From the NCBI RefSeq assembly GCF_001767295.1, contig NZ_CP014944.1, positions 2,356,001 through 2,420,000 of the forward strand: 64,000 bases of DNA, given 5' to 3'. How positions within the stretch are numbered: the stretch's first letter is position 1; each line of letters opens with the position of its first letter. The stretch is from Colwellia sp. PAMC 20917 (GTDB lineage: Bacteria; Pseudomonadota; Gammaproteobacteria; Enterobacterales; Alteromonadaceae). The position numbers and the translations under genes are program-made. Below, one piece after another: positions 56,554-64,000 of the stretch. The notes below the pieces were generated by a model. The model was not told the DNA's origin. It searched no databases and saw nothing but the letters and a program-made list of their open reading frames with translations.

Positions 56554-56763
56554 ATGTCTAAAAAGCAAAAGAAAACAGATAAAGATGACCAAATTAGCAT
56601 GTGTGATGAGTTTGGTTGGAAGCTAGCGCATGGTGGTAAAAGAGCTGGTTCTGGAAGACCAAAGGGCGCTATAGAAACTAAGGTTCTACGCGTACCTGTT
56701 GACCTTTTGCCCCAGGTTAAACAACTCATAGATGACTATAAAAAAGAGATTAATAATGACTAA
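56554..56763 (+). CDS. Small basic protein with AT-hook-like motif
   Basis: 69 residues. The central GKRAGSGRPKGAIETKVLRVP joins an AT-hook-like GRPKG to a short ribbon-helix-helix-like strand and a final helix (VDLLPQVKQLIDDYKKEI). Such proteins are common small DNA-binding regulators on mobile elements. It overlaps the next gene by eight bases, so the two are translated together. Confidence 0.65.
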   Translation: MSKKQKKTDKDDQISMCDEFGWKLAHGGKRAGSGRPKGAIETKVLRVPVDLLPQVKQLIDDYKKEINND

Positions 56764-57157
56764 TCCAGTGAAAGAATCTAAAGCACATAAAGCAGTTCGA
56801 ATGGCTATAATTAGGATTGAAAAAGGCAGACCTAACGTAGTAGATAAAAAACGTAAAATAAGTGTATCTTCTGTAGCTGAAGAAGCTGGAGTGACTCGTA
56901 ATACCATTAATCGTGATTGCCCTGATTTACATACTAGAATTCAGGGGCTTATGAATAAAGAAGTTAGAGAGCAGCTTAAGCTTAAGCAAATAGAGCTAAA
57001 CAAGTTCAAAGAGCGTAATAAGGATTTGAGACATGAGGTTGAAGAATTGAAAACAATGCTTTCGGTTAAACAGTCTAAGAACGCAACGTTGATGCAAAAA
57101 AACGGTAGATTAAACGCACAGAAAGCGAAAAACAGTAACGTAGTTACTCTGATGTAA
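56756..57157 (+). CDS. TnpC/DUF6262-like HTH and coiled-coil protein
   Basis: 133 residues. An N-terminal helix-turn-helix (ISVSSVAEEAGVTRNTINRD) is followed by a long charged coiled coil (about 65-120). That layout resembles the small third protein of Tn554-type elements (TnpC, DUF6262) and KfrA-like DNA-binding proteins. I chose ATG at 56756 rather than the in-frame 56732 because AAGAG precedes it and the overlap with the preceding gene is natural. It probably helps recombination directionality or regulation; this is inference. Confidence 0.65.
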   Translation: MTNPVKESKAHKAVRMAIIRIEKGRPNVVDKKRKISVSSVAEEAGVTRNTINRDCPDLHTRIQGLMNKEVREQLKLKQIELNKFKERNKDLRHEVEELKTMLSVKQSKNATLMQKNGRLNAQKAKNSNVVTLM

Positions 57158-57366
57158 CGCTATGTTCTATTAACTCAAAGCCTTTAATATATGTGCTTAG
57201 AGTGTTTAATGTGGCGTGCAGAATAATTTTTATTATGAATAAACAACAGATGTTAATATTACAAGCTTTTACAATTTAATAAAAATAACCTATCCCCTTG
57301 ATCTAACTAAATGGATTTATTCGACTTTTTTGTTATGATGCTATGCGGCTAATTAAGGAGAAGCAT

Positions 57367-58692
57367 ATGGATTTATGGAAAGAAATGTATTTACTAAAAC
57401 ATTCAGAACCACAGTTTGTTTTTGATAGCTTAGAAAAAAATCGTAGAAAAAAAATAAACATTATGGATGAAGATAGAAGCAAGTTAGAAGAAATGCTTCT
57501 TGAACGAAATGATCCAATTATAGATTTAGCTCTTGCACTTCATGGCTCAACTCCTGATATTGGTTATGAATTATTTAAAAGGCCAGACAAGGAACTACAA
57601 TTAGCAACATTGTCAGGAACACAGGTACTTAAAGAATTTTTAGGGAAGGATGATTTTGCAGATAGAGTGCTTAATGACTTAATTGAAAAAGACGATACTG
57701 AATTATACCGAGCATATTTTTCTAATGATTTACTTCCTGATGAAATAATAATATCTCTTTATGAACGAGAAGAACCATTTGATAAGTTAGATGATCGTGA
57801 TTGGGTTTTGTGCTGTAGTTATACAGATAAAAATAAAAGAATATCCACGCCTTATGATCGCACTTGGATTGATGGTTTCGATGAATACCTATATAACAGT
57901 CTATTTCATGCTGGTTGGAAGTTATTTGAAAAATTTCCTAAAACACCTTTGGCTGCAAATGTTCTTTCTCAACTAGCATGTAAATTGGTTACCCAGACGC
58001 CACATGATTTTAATATCATTGATGCCCTTAATCGCTGGCAAAAAGAGACTGATACTGACAGTGATGCATATGATATGGCTCGATCATATGGCGCCAATAT
58101 GATTACTGATTCTAGAGAATTTCAAGAATTGAAAAAATCAGATGATTTTGCTTTAAGAAAAGCATATTACAGAAATCAAAAATGGGTTAAGCCTGAAGAT
58201 GTGCTTGAAGGATTTGAAAAGGATTCTATCAATTACATTGATGAAGCATTGAATAACATGAATATATTTTCTAACGCTGAAGCAAGAGAAGCACTAAGAA
58301 AAGTATGCTGGGACGCTCCAGATCCTGGTAGCCGCATGGATCAAGTAAATTATTTTAACGGACGTTCTGAATACTGGCAAAGTCAGCACCCTGAATGGTT
58401 CAAAGATGAATGGACAGGTGAATTACCATTCGAAGAAATAGAAAATCAGAATGACAGAATAGAAAAGCGTATTGAGCATTTAAGTGACGGTCTAAACAAA
58501 CTGAATAAAAAATTAAGTGTTGAGGATGACTCTGATTATGAAAATGAAAGAGAAGTTAGTATTACTCATTATTTAAAGTCTGAAATGGAAGCTATAGCTC
58601 AATTATTGGTGCAAATTCATAGAAAAGTTCATTCAGGCTTTATCTATGGTGTCATTGGAATAGCTATTGGATACTTTATAGCTCGTTATTAA
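57367..58692 (+). CDS. Cargo gene 1: helical protein with C-terminal anchor
   Basis: 441 residues. I do not recognise the family. About residues 1-350 are predicted all-helical, acidic and repeat-like (series such as PIIDLALALHGS, KELQLATLSGTQVLKEFL, TPLAANVLSQLACKLV), a HEAT-like pattern. A charged coiled coil follows (about 365-395: ENQNDRIEKRIEHLSDGLNK) and a single C-terminal membrane helix (FIYGVIGIAIGYFIARY). AAGGAG precedes the ATG at 57367; an ATG at 57343 is less likely. It lies 11 bases from cargo gene 2. The lower G+C compared with the recombinase genes suggests separate origin. Plausible role: membrane-tethered sensor or regulator. Confidence 0.7.
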   Translation: MDLWKEMYLLKHSEPQFVFDSLEKNRRKKINIMDEDRSKLEEMLLERNDPIIDLALALHGSTPDIGYELFKRPDKELQLATLSGTQVLKEFLGKDDFADRVLNDLIEKDDTELYRAYFSNDLLPDEIIISLYEREEPFDKLDDRDWVLCCSYTDKNKRISTPYDRTWIDGFDEYLYNSLFHAGWKLFEKFPKTPLAANVLSQLACKLVTQTPHDFNIIDALNRWQKETDTDSDAYDMARSYGANMITDSREFQELKKSDDFALRKAYYRNQKWVKPEDVLEGFEKDSINYIDEALNNMNIFSNAEAREALRKVCWDAPDPGSRMDQVNYFNGRSEYWQSQHPEWFKDEWTGELPFEEIENQNDRIEKRIEHLSDGLNKLNKKLSVEDDSDYENEREVSITHYLKSEMEAIAQLLVQIHRKVHSGFIYGVIGIAIGYFIARY

Positions 58693-58703
58693 AAGGATTA
58701 ATC

Positions 58704-59441
58704 ATGAATTGGCTTGCAGCATTCAGTCGATTATTTTCTATTTTAGATAAATCAGGAACAGAGGCATATCACAGTGGCCCTAGCTTTATAAAAGTTATTA
58801 AGCAGTTTGATCCTGGTCAACCTGACTATTCGTTGTATTTGGATGAAAGAAACAGAAAAGGATTAAGTAGCAGTCGCAAAGACTTTTACTGGGATATATT
58901 ACAAGGATTGGATGAATCACTTCGCTATGATGTTTATAGAACATTCATTGAAATAGTTTTACCTTACTTCCCGAAAGAAACAGATGAACTAAAAAATTAT
59001 TTGTTCAGCTCTGGTAATCCCGTTCCTCAGGTTAAGATCCCCAATAATAATTGGAACTCAGTAAAACTTAATGAAACAATTAACAAAATAGATAATGCTA
59101 TAGACGTTTCTCAGTACAATCATGCAATGACTTTATCTTATACATGCTTGGAAGGTATGTATAAGGCTTATGTTATAAAAAACCTCCCCCAATGTACGAA
59201 TGTCAGTGATTTAATGCCATTAGCTAAGTTAGTTCGTGGTGATATAGAGCAACAGCTCGCTAAAGCAGGACCGTATCCAGATATGGTGGTAAAGAGCATC
59301 TCTACGCTTACAAATGCAATAGCAAATTCGCGAAATGGGTTCAGTGATTCACACTTTGATCAGGATTCTTATAAATGGCTAGCAGGTTACACTCGTGATC
59401 TGGTTAATTCAATAGGAAGACTCATCTTACACTTTTTATAA
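58704..59441 (+). CDS. Cargo gene 2: Abi_C/HEPN-like protein
   Basis: 245 residues. The N-terminal half is unrecognised (contains WDILQGLDESLRYDVYRTFI). The C-terminal half (about 130-245) follows the plan of the abortive-infection C-terminal domain: MTLSYTCLEGMYKAYVIKN helix, SDLMPLAKLV, then SISTLTNAIANSRNGFSDSH, an R-x6-H motif as in HEPN ribonucleases, and a last helix. AAGGATTAATC precedes the ATG. Together with cargo gene 1 it makes a two-gene operon at the far end of the mobile element, where defence genes are often carried. Nuclease activity is inferred from one motif. Confidence 0.65.
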   Translation: MNWLAAFSRLFSILDKSGTEAYHSGPSFIKVIKQFDPGQPDYSLYLDERNRKGLSSSRKDFYWDILQGLDESLRYDVYRTFIEIVLPYFPKETDELKNYLFSSGNPVPQVKIPNNNWNSVKLNETINKIDNAIDVSQYNHAMTLSYTCLEGMYKAYVIKNLPQCTNVSDLMPLAKLVRGDIEQQLAKAGPYPDMVVKSISTLTNAIANSRNGFSDSHFDQDSYKWLAGYTRDLVNSIGRLILHFL

Positions 59442-59475
59442 TTATCAGATAATAACTGAGATTAATATTATCAAT

Positions 59476-59493
59476 TATGAGTTTTCACTCATA
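59476..59493 (+). terminator. Small hairpin after cargo gene 2
   Basis: TATGAG-TTTTCA-CTCATA, 35 bases after the stop. Weak stem, no T-run; possible transcript end or part of the element's recombination end. Confidence 0.3.
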
Positions 59494-59578
59494 ACATAAT
59501 AAGATATAGGTCTAAAAACAAAGAGAATTTAATGAAAAACTGTAACAAATTTACATTTAACAATATCAACCACTTACA

Positions 59579-59609
59579 GAATGTTACACTGACTAGGTCT
59601 AGTTAAATT
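59579..59609 (-). repeat. Right terminal inverted repeat of the element
   Basis: Minus strand: TTTAACTAGACCTAGTCAGT then GTAACAT, matching the left end's TTATCTAGAGTGATAAGTGT and AACAAC in an imperfect way (CTAGA and AGTGTAACA conserved). Confidence 0.6.
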
Positions 59610-60731
59610 ATGACGTTTATTCGCTAGTTCACTTAACACCTCATGCCCTAGTGCTGTTTCTCCTGTTTCAAGTAAGCTACGTCCATACCAGTAACGCCAT
59701 TGATTTTTCTGGTGTAATGTTTCAGGTAGTGCCCTTAAATCAGCTTTAATTGCTGGCCAATCTTGATCTCTAAGTAGATCTGCCATTCTCCATTGCACAA
59801 TGTTTGTCGACTGCAGTTTCTCATCCACTTTAGCTAGCCATATCGCTGAGCTTTTATGGTCTTTACTGGCTAACGCAATAGCGAATTTTAAAACAATTTG
59901 CTGTTGTTGTGCTTCTGAAAAAGGTAATACTTCGATAGCCTTACTATATGTCTTTAACGCTTTTTCAGGGTCACGCCAAATTAAACGTTTTAAACCATAA
60001 GCGGCAATAGAGGCTTCTTTAACGGATTTCTGTGGAAAGCGTTTCATATTGCTAATGTAGGCAGGATCACGTCGCACTTTATGCCATAAGCTGCCTAAAT
60101 ACTGATCTTTTTTTGGTAGTAGTTGAGTCAAATAAGGGATTAACGTGTGTTTACCGCCATCTGCAGCCAGAGCTATACGTTGCCATATACGTTCATCGGT
60201 TCTATAACCTGCTTTTTGCCAAAGCGTAAAAAGTGGATCACACACTTTCGGTTGAGACTTTCCTACCACCCAGAGCTTAGTGACTTTAGGTAAAATTTTT
60301 GACTCCGCCACACCTGATTGTAATTGATAACGATAATACTGACAGGTTAATTCCACATCAGAGGTCGGTTTAAAAAAGTCCTGAAATAATAATGCGTTGT
60401 CACGTTTAGCTAAATAGTTCAGCCATTTTTTACGCAGCGGCCAGTCGAGAGGTGATCCGCGATATGTTTCAAGAAACTGACTAATTTCACCTGTATATGA
60501 CATATTCATGCCATGCATTAATCGTTGCTGATCTAAGTAAGGCTGTAATGGGTAATAGTGTAACTGCTGATATAAGGTTTGATAATGCAAAGCATTGGGT
60601 TGCCAAACGTATTTTTCCGCTTCTTGAAATGCATCACGAATACTGGTTTGACTTGTCGATGTTGTTGCACTAATTGTACTTGAGAGGACAAGTGAGAATA
60701 TTATTAACACTGACGATGTTAAACGAAACAT
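59610..60731 (-). pseudogene. slt: Lytic transglycosylase Slt, N-terminal half
   Basis: 374 codons of the doughnut-forming helical domain of soluble lytic transglycosylase: signal peptide (LIIFSLVLSSTISA), then superhelical repeats (YPLQPYLDQQRLM, SPLDWPLRKKWLNYLAKR, WRDPEKALKTYSKAIEVLPF, WYGRSLLETGETALG). The frame continues only 11 codons into the mobile element and stops at 59574. No catalytic domain remains, so the product is a periplasmic fragment at most. Native sequence ...ANKRH joins YYGFLAASA in the other half. Confidence 0.93.
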
Positions 60732-61052
60732 AGCGTTACCTTAATTATAAGAAAATTTACTTCTCTTGGTCGTTAATTGACCCGTTCTACCTGAAAAAAT
60801 TTCTGTTTACATCTTTAACTCTACCCCTTAACAGACTAGCTAGCAGTTACCCTTAATTTTTCATGCATAGCCCAACAAAGCAAGTGAAATTAGCATTCTG
60901 TAATGCTTGATACTTATCATCAATAATTTAGCTTTTAAAGTCGTTACAAGGTAATGATAATTTAGTTTTTATAAATAAAATTTAGTCTTGATACCCTGCT
61001 TTCCTTTTTTTTGCTAACATTGCCTTATTAATTATCTCCTTTGTATATCACC
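60732..61052. other. Divergent intergenic region slt/tusA
   Basis: 321 A/T-rich bases between divergent genes; must hold both promoters. I see no small gene and no clear operator. Confidence 0.5.
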
Positions 61053-61313
61053 ATGAATAATAACCCTGAAGATGTTTTCAAAAATCCCGATCACTTTTTA
61101 GATGCTATTGGGTTACGTTGCCCTGAGCCCGTCATGATGGTAAGGAAATCGATTCGAAAAATTTCCGCCCAAGAGACTTTATTAATAACGGCAGACGACC
61201 CTTCCACAACTAGAGATATACCCAGTTTTTGTCGTTTTATGGAACATGAACTTATCGCCCAACAAACTCATGAAAAACCTTTCCTTTATTTGATCAAAAA
61301 AGGGAAAGCTTAA
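61053..61313 (+). CDS. tusA: Sulfurtransferase TusA
   Basis: 86-residue sulfur carrier for 2-thiouridine synthesis at tRNA position 34. It has the TusA core [20 protein letters not shown] with the active Cys in [20 protein letters not shown] (membrane of the alpha/beta sandwich) and a terminal beta strand. I chose ATG at 61053; an upstream TTG is less likely. The terminator overlaps the gene's end. Confidence 0.93.
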   Translation: MNNNPEDVFKNPDHFLDAIGLRCPEPVMMVRKSIRKISAQETLLITADDPSTTRDIPSFCRFMEHELIAQQTHEKPFLYLIKKGKA

Positions 61314-61327
61314 CACTTTCCCTTTTT
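61300..61327 (+). terminator. Intrinsic terminator of tusA
   Basis: AAGGGAAAG-CTTAACA-CTTTCCCTTTTT. The stem includes the last tusA codons. Confidence 0.8.
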
Positions 61328-61373
61328 AACTCTTTAGCACTAATAAGTCAGTGTCTATACGACTACCACTTAC

Positions 61374-63440
61374 CTATTGTAAAAGTGCAACATCAGCTAT
61401 GGCAAAGAAACTATTCCTAATTTCATTTAATAACGTTAGACGATTAGTTTTTATAGCTTCATCGTCAGCCATCACCATAACATTATCAAAAAAGTTGTCT
61501 ATCGGTGCTTTTAAACAAGCAAGCTCTGTTAATGCCGCCTGGTAATCTTTTGCCAACATCATCGGTGCAATCGTAGCTTTCACTTCATTAAATGCTTCAG
61601 CTAACGCTTTTTCTTGTGTTTCAGTGGCTAAATCAGCTTTAAACGTTGGGTAAAGTTCACCGCTAAATTTAGCTAAAATATTACCAACACGTTTATTAGC
61701 GGCAGCTAGTGTTGCGGCTTGTTCCAATGATTTAAAGTGACTTACCGCTTTAATACGTTTTTCAAAGTCTAAAGGTTCAGTTGGCGCATTGGCTAATACC
61801 GCTTGAATAACGTCAACTGATATACCTTGCTCTTGGTAATAGGCTCTGAATCTACCCAAAACAAAATCAACAACTTGAACATTAACGTTTTCATTTGAAA
61901 GTTTATCACCATATAAACCAACACTTTTTTTAATTAAAGTATTGATATCTAATGGTAATTTTTTCTCGATGATAATTCGTATCAAACCAATTGCCGCGCG
62001 ACGTAAGGCAAAAGGGTCTTTATCACCTTTAGGAGCTTGGTTAATACCAAAAATGCCCACTAAGCTGTCAATTTTATCAGCTATAGCGACTGCACAACCA
62101 ATATTACCTTCAGGTAAGGCATCACCCGCATATCGAGGTCTATATTGATCTTCTAAGGCTTGAGCAACTTCAGGTGCTTCGCCATCATTCTCAGCATAAT
62201 ATTTACCCATAGTACCTTGTACTTGAGGAAACTCTAAAACCATATCAGACATCAAATCAGTTTTGCTGAGTAAACCTGCTCGTTTTGCTTGTTCCGTGTT
62301 CTCGCCTATTTGTCCGGCGATAACTGCGCTTAATGAAGCAATACGTTCAGATTTCTCTTTTAATGTTCCTAACTGTTTCTGAAATAATACCGATGATAGA
62401 CTTTCTAAACGTGACGCTAACGTTTTGCTCTTATCTGTTTTAAAGAAAAACTCCGCATCTGCCAAGCGCGGACGAATAACTTTTTCATTGCCCTTAATCA
62501 CTTGAATAGGGTCTTTGCTTTCAATGTTGGTTACAAAAATAAACTTATTTAATAACTGACCATTTTTGTCATTTACCGGAAAGTATTTTTGGTGATCTTT
62601 CATTGAATAAATAAGTGGTTCAGCGGGAACATCTAAAAAGGCTTTATCAAAACTACCAATTAATATTACTGGCCATTCAACTAAACCAGTAACTTCTTCC
62701 AATAACTCATCGTCAATTAATGCAACACCATCTAATTGCTGAGCGGCTTTATTAATTTCTGACAAAATTAATGCTTGGCGCTCTTGGTAATTAACTTGAA
62801 CAAATGCCGACGTTAATTTGTCTTCGTATTCATTTGCATGCGCTAAAGTAACGAAACCTTCATGATGAAAACGATGGCCCGTGACAACATTACTTGAAGT
62901 TACCTCTAAAGTTTCACCGGCAATGATTTCTGCGCCAAACATTATGGTCAAGGTATGGACTGGGCGAATAAATTGAGTACGAGTACTGCCCCAACGCATA
63001 GGTTTAGGAACAGGTAGTTTGCTTACCGCAATATTAACCATAGCAGGAATTAACTCTGCTATGGTTTTTCCTGTTTGTGTCGCACGATGTAATAACCATT
63101 CACCTTTGTCAGTCTTTAAGCGCTGAGCTTCCTCAACACTAATACCATTGGAACGTGCCCAACCTTGCGCGGCTTTGCTAGGATTGCCTTCAGCATCAAA
63201 TGCTACATCTATGGCAGGACCCCGTTTCTCAATTGCTTTATCGGCCTGTTTTTCAACTAACTGACTGACCTTTACAGCTAAACGACGTGGTGTAGCAAAC
63301 CATTGAATATCTTCGTAAGTTAAACCTGCGCTATCTAATTGATCTTTTATTTGCTGGTAAAATGTAACGGCAAGATTTTTTAATGACTTCGGTGGTAATT
63401 CTTCAGTACCTAGCTCTATTAGTAGTGTTTCTGTGTTCAT
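61374..63440 (-). CDS. glyS: Glycyl-tRNA synthetase beta subunit
   Basis: 688 residues. Start [20 protein letters not shown], the ATPRRLAV block, RWGSTRTQFIRPVH, the SMKDHQKYFPV loop, RLADAEFFFKTD, AIADKIDSLVGIF and the C-terminal anticodon-binding domain. It forms the alpha2beta2 enzyme with GlyQ and charges tRNA-Gly. Its start codon overlaps the glyQ stop by one base (TAATG). Confidence 0.96.
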   Translation of the reverse strand: MNTETLLIELGTEELPPKSLKNLAVTFYQQIKDQLDSAGLTYEDIQWFATPRRLAVKVSQLVEKQADKAIEKRGPAIDVAFDAEGNPSKAAQGWARSNGISVEEAQRLKTDKGEWLLHRATQTGKTIAELIPAMVNIAVSKLPVPKPMRWGSTRTQFIRPVHTLTIMFGAEIIAGETLEVTSSNVVTGHRFHHEGFVTLAHANEYEDKLTSAFVQVNYQERQALILSEINKAAQQLDGVALIDDELLEEVTGLVEWPVILIGSFDKAFLDVPAEPLIYSMKDHQKYFPVNDKNGQLLNKFIFVTNIESKDPIQVIKGNEKVIRPRLADAEFFFKTDKSKTLASRLESLSSVLFQKQLGTLKEKSERIASLSAVIAGQIGENTEQAKRAGLLSKTDLMSDMVLEFPQVQGTMGKYYAENDGEAPEVAQALEDQYRPRYAGDALPEGNIGCAVAIADKIDSLVGIFGINQAPKGDKDPFALRRAAIGLIRIIIEKKLPLDINTLIKKSVGLYGDKLSNENVNVQVVDFVLGRFRAYYQEQGISVDVIQAVLANAPTEPLDFEKRIKAVSHFKSLEQAATLAAANKRVGNILAKFSGELYPTFKADLATETQEKALAEAFNEVKATIAPMMLAKDYQAALTELACLKAPIDNFFDNVMVMADDEAIKTNRLTLLNEIRNSFFAIADVALLQ

Positions 63441-64000
63441 TATGATTTCCCACCAGCAGTATTATTATTTTTACAAAGAGGAAAACCTAATTCTTCACGC
63501 TTATCGTAATAAGCCTGTGCACAAGCTTTTGATAATGTTCTGACTCTAAGTATATAACGTTGGCGTTCGGTCACTGAAATAGCGTGACGAGCGTCTAATA
63601 GGTTAAAGGCGTGTGAGGCTTTCATAACTTGCTCGTAGGCAGGTAATGCTAAACCTGCTGCAATTAACTTCTGGCTATCTTTTTCACATTGATCAAAGGT
63701 ATTAAACAAAGCATCGACATCTGCATGCTCAAAATTATACGTTGACTGCTCAACCTCATTTTGATGAAACACATCACCATAAAGTACAGTACCCATAGGA
63801 CCATCAGCCCACACTAGGTCATAGATACTATCCACATTTTGAATATACATAGCTAAGCGTTCTAAGCCATATGTTATCTCACCTGTGACTGGCGTACACT
63901 CTAAGCCACCTACTTGTTGGAAGTAAGTAAATTGTGATACTTCCATACCGTTTAACCAAATCTCCCATCCTAACCCCCAAGCGCCTAGCGTTGGTGATTC
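63440..64000 (-). CDS. glyQ: Glycyl-tRNA synthetase alpha subunit, partial
   Basis: C-terminal 186 codons of GlyQ; the frame is open to the right edge ([20 protein letters not shown] precedes the first internal Met). It has [27 protein letters not shown] (in part), the class II motif 3 region, and [22 protein letters not shown] (in part). Translationally coupled to glyS. Confidence 0.96.
   Translation of the reverse strand, partial: ESPTLGAWGLGWEIWLNGMEVSQFTYFQQVGGLECTPVTGEITYGLERLAMYIQNVDSIYDLVWADGPMGTVLYGDVFHQNEVEQSTYNFEHADVDALFNTFDQCEKDSQKLIAAGLALPAYEQVMKASHAFNLLDARHAISVTERQRYILRVRTLSKACAQAYYDKREELGFPLCKNNNTAGGKS

Larger units (their letters stand above)
51718..59609 (+). mobile_element. 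Recombinase-trio element inserted in slt
   Basis: A 7892-bp element. Ends are set by the point where the slt reading frame breaks and resumes. Imperfect terminal inverted repeats share CTAGA-N6/7-AGTGTAACA: left 51722-51741 on the plus strand, right about 59583-59603 on the minus strand. Content, all plus strand: three tyrosine-recombinase-type genes, two small DNA-binding-type genes, two cargo genes. Three consecutive recombinases recall Tn554 (tnpA-tnpB-tnpC), RIT elements and Gamma-Mobile-Trio islands. Protein sizes and the following small HTH/coiled-coil gene are closer to the Tn554-type design than to RIT. Exact class not established. Confidence 0.88.

Overview
The window reads as the chromosome of a marine, probably cold-adapted gammaproteobacterium of the Alteromonadales, most likely Colwelliaceae (Colwellia or Thalassotalea type). 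This is inference from low G+C, A/T-ending codons, and the gene order def-fmt-rsmB-trkA beside dprA-smg-yrdD, tsaC-hemF and aroE-DUF1488. No database search was possible.

Layout. 1-13 kb: ordinary core and accessory genes. These are a truncated HlyD-type efflux adaptor, cytochrome b561 and cytochrome c' proteins, an NtrC-type two-component pair, a GcvA-like LysR regulator, dsbA, two RhlE-type DEAD-box helicases, a DUF2750 protein, a thioesterase, a YaiI/UPF0178 protein and a receiver-TPR protein. 13.1-19.2 kb: a minus-strand rRNA operon (16S, tRNA-Ala, 23S, 5S, tRNA-Tyr) with twin promoters. 19.5-25 kb: an orphan exbD, an NAD(P)H-binding oxidoreductase, and a run of small minus-strand genes separated by about 100-bp imperfect inverted repeats that look like integron attC sites, with no integrase in view (a CALIN-like array). 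25.4-26.05 kb: a tandem array of about 150-bp units, each made of a diverged 3' part of 5S rRNA plus an intrinsic terminator. 26.06-31.9 kb: a second, nearly identical minus-strand rRNA operon whose spacer carries tRNA-Ile instead of tRNA-Ala. 32-48 kb: yrdA, DUF1488, aroE, ompW, hemF, tsaC, an acyl-CoA ligase, purE, yrdD, smg, dprA, a LysM protein, def-fmt-rsmB-trkA and trkH. 48.3-50.9 kb: an isomerase gene and yigZ separated by a 131/132-bp direct duplication, then pepQ.

51.7-59.6 kb is the most distinctive region. A 7.9-kb mobile element sits inside the gene for the soluble lytic transglycosylase (slt). The slt C-terminal half lies at 50,917-51,714 and the N-terminal half at 59,610-60,731. 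Removing the element restores a 639-residue Slt. The element has three consecutive tyrosine-recombinase-type genes, two small DNA-binding-type genes, and a two-gene cargo. The cargo is an alpha-helical protein with a C-terminal membrane anchor and a smaller protein with an Abi_C/HEPN-like R-x6-H motif. I regard this pair as a candidate, undescribed anti-phage system. The window ends with tusA, glyS and the 3' part of glyQ.

The main biological themes are the translation apparatus (two rRNA operons, tRNAs, def/fmt, rsmB, tsaC, glyQS, helicases) and genome plasticity: a cassette array trapped between directly repeated rRNA operons, a 5S-derived repeat array, a small gene-junction duplication, and a recombinase-trio element that has disrupted a cell-wall gene.
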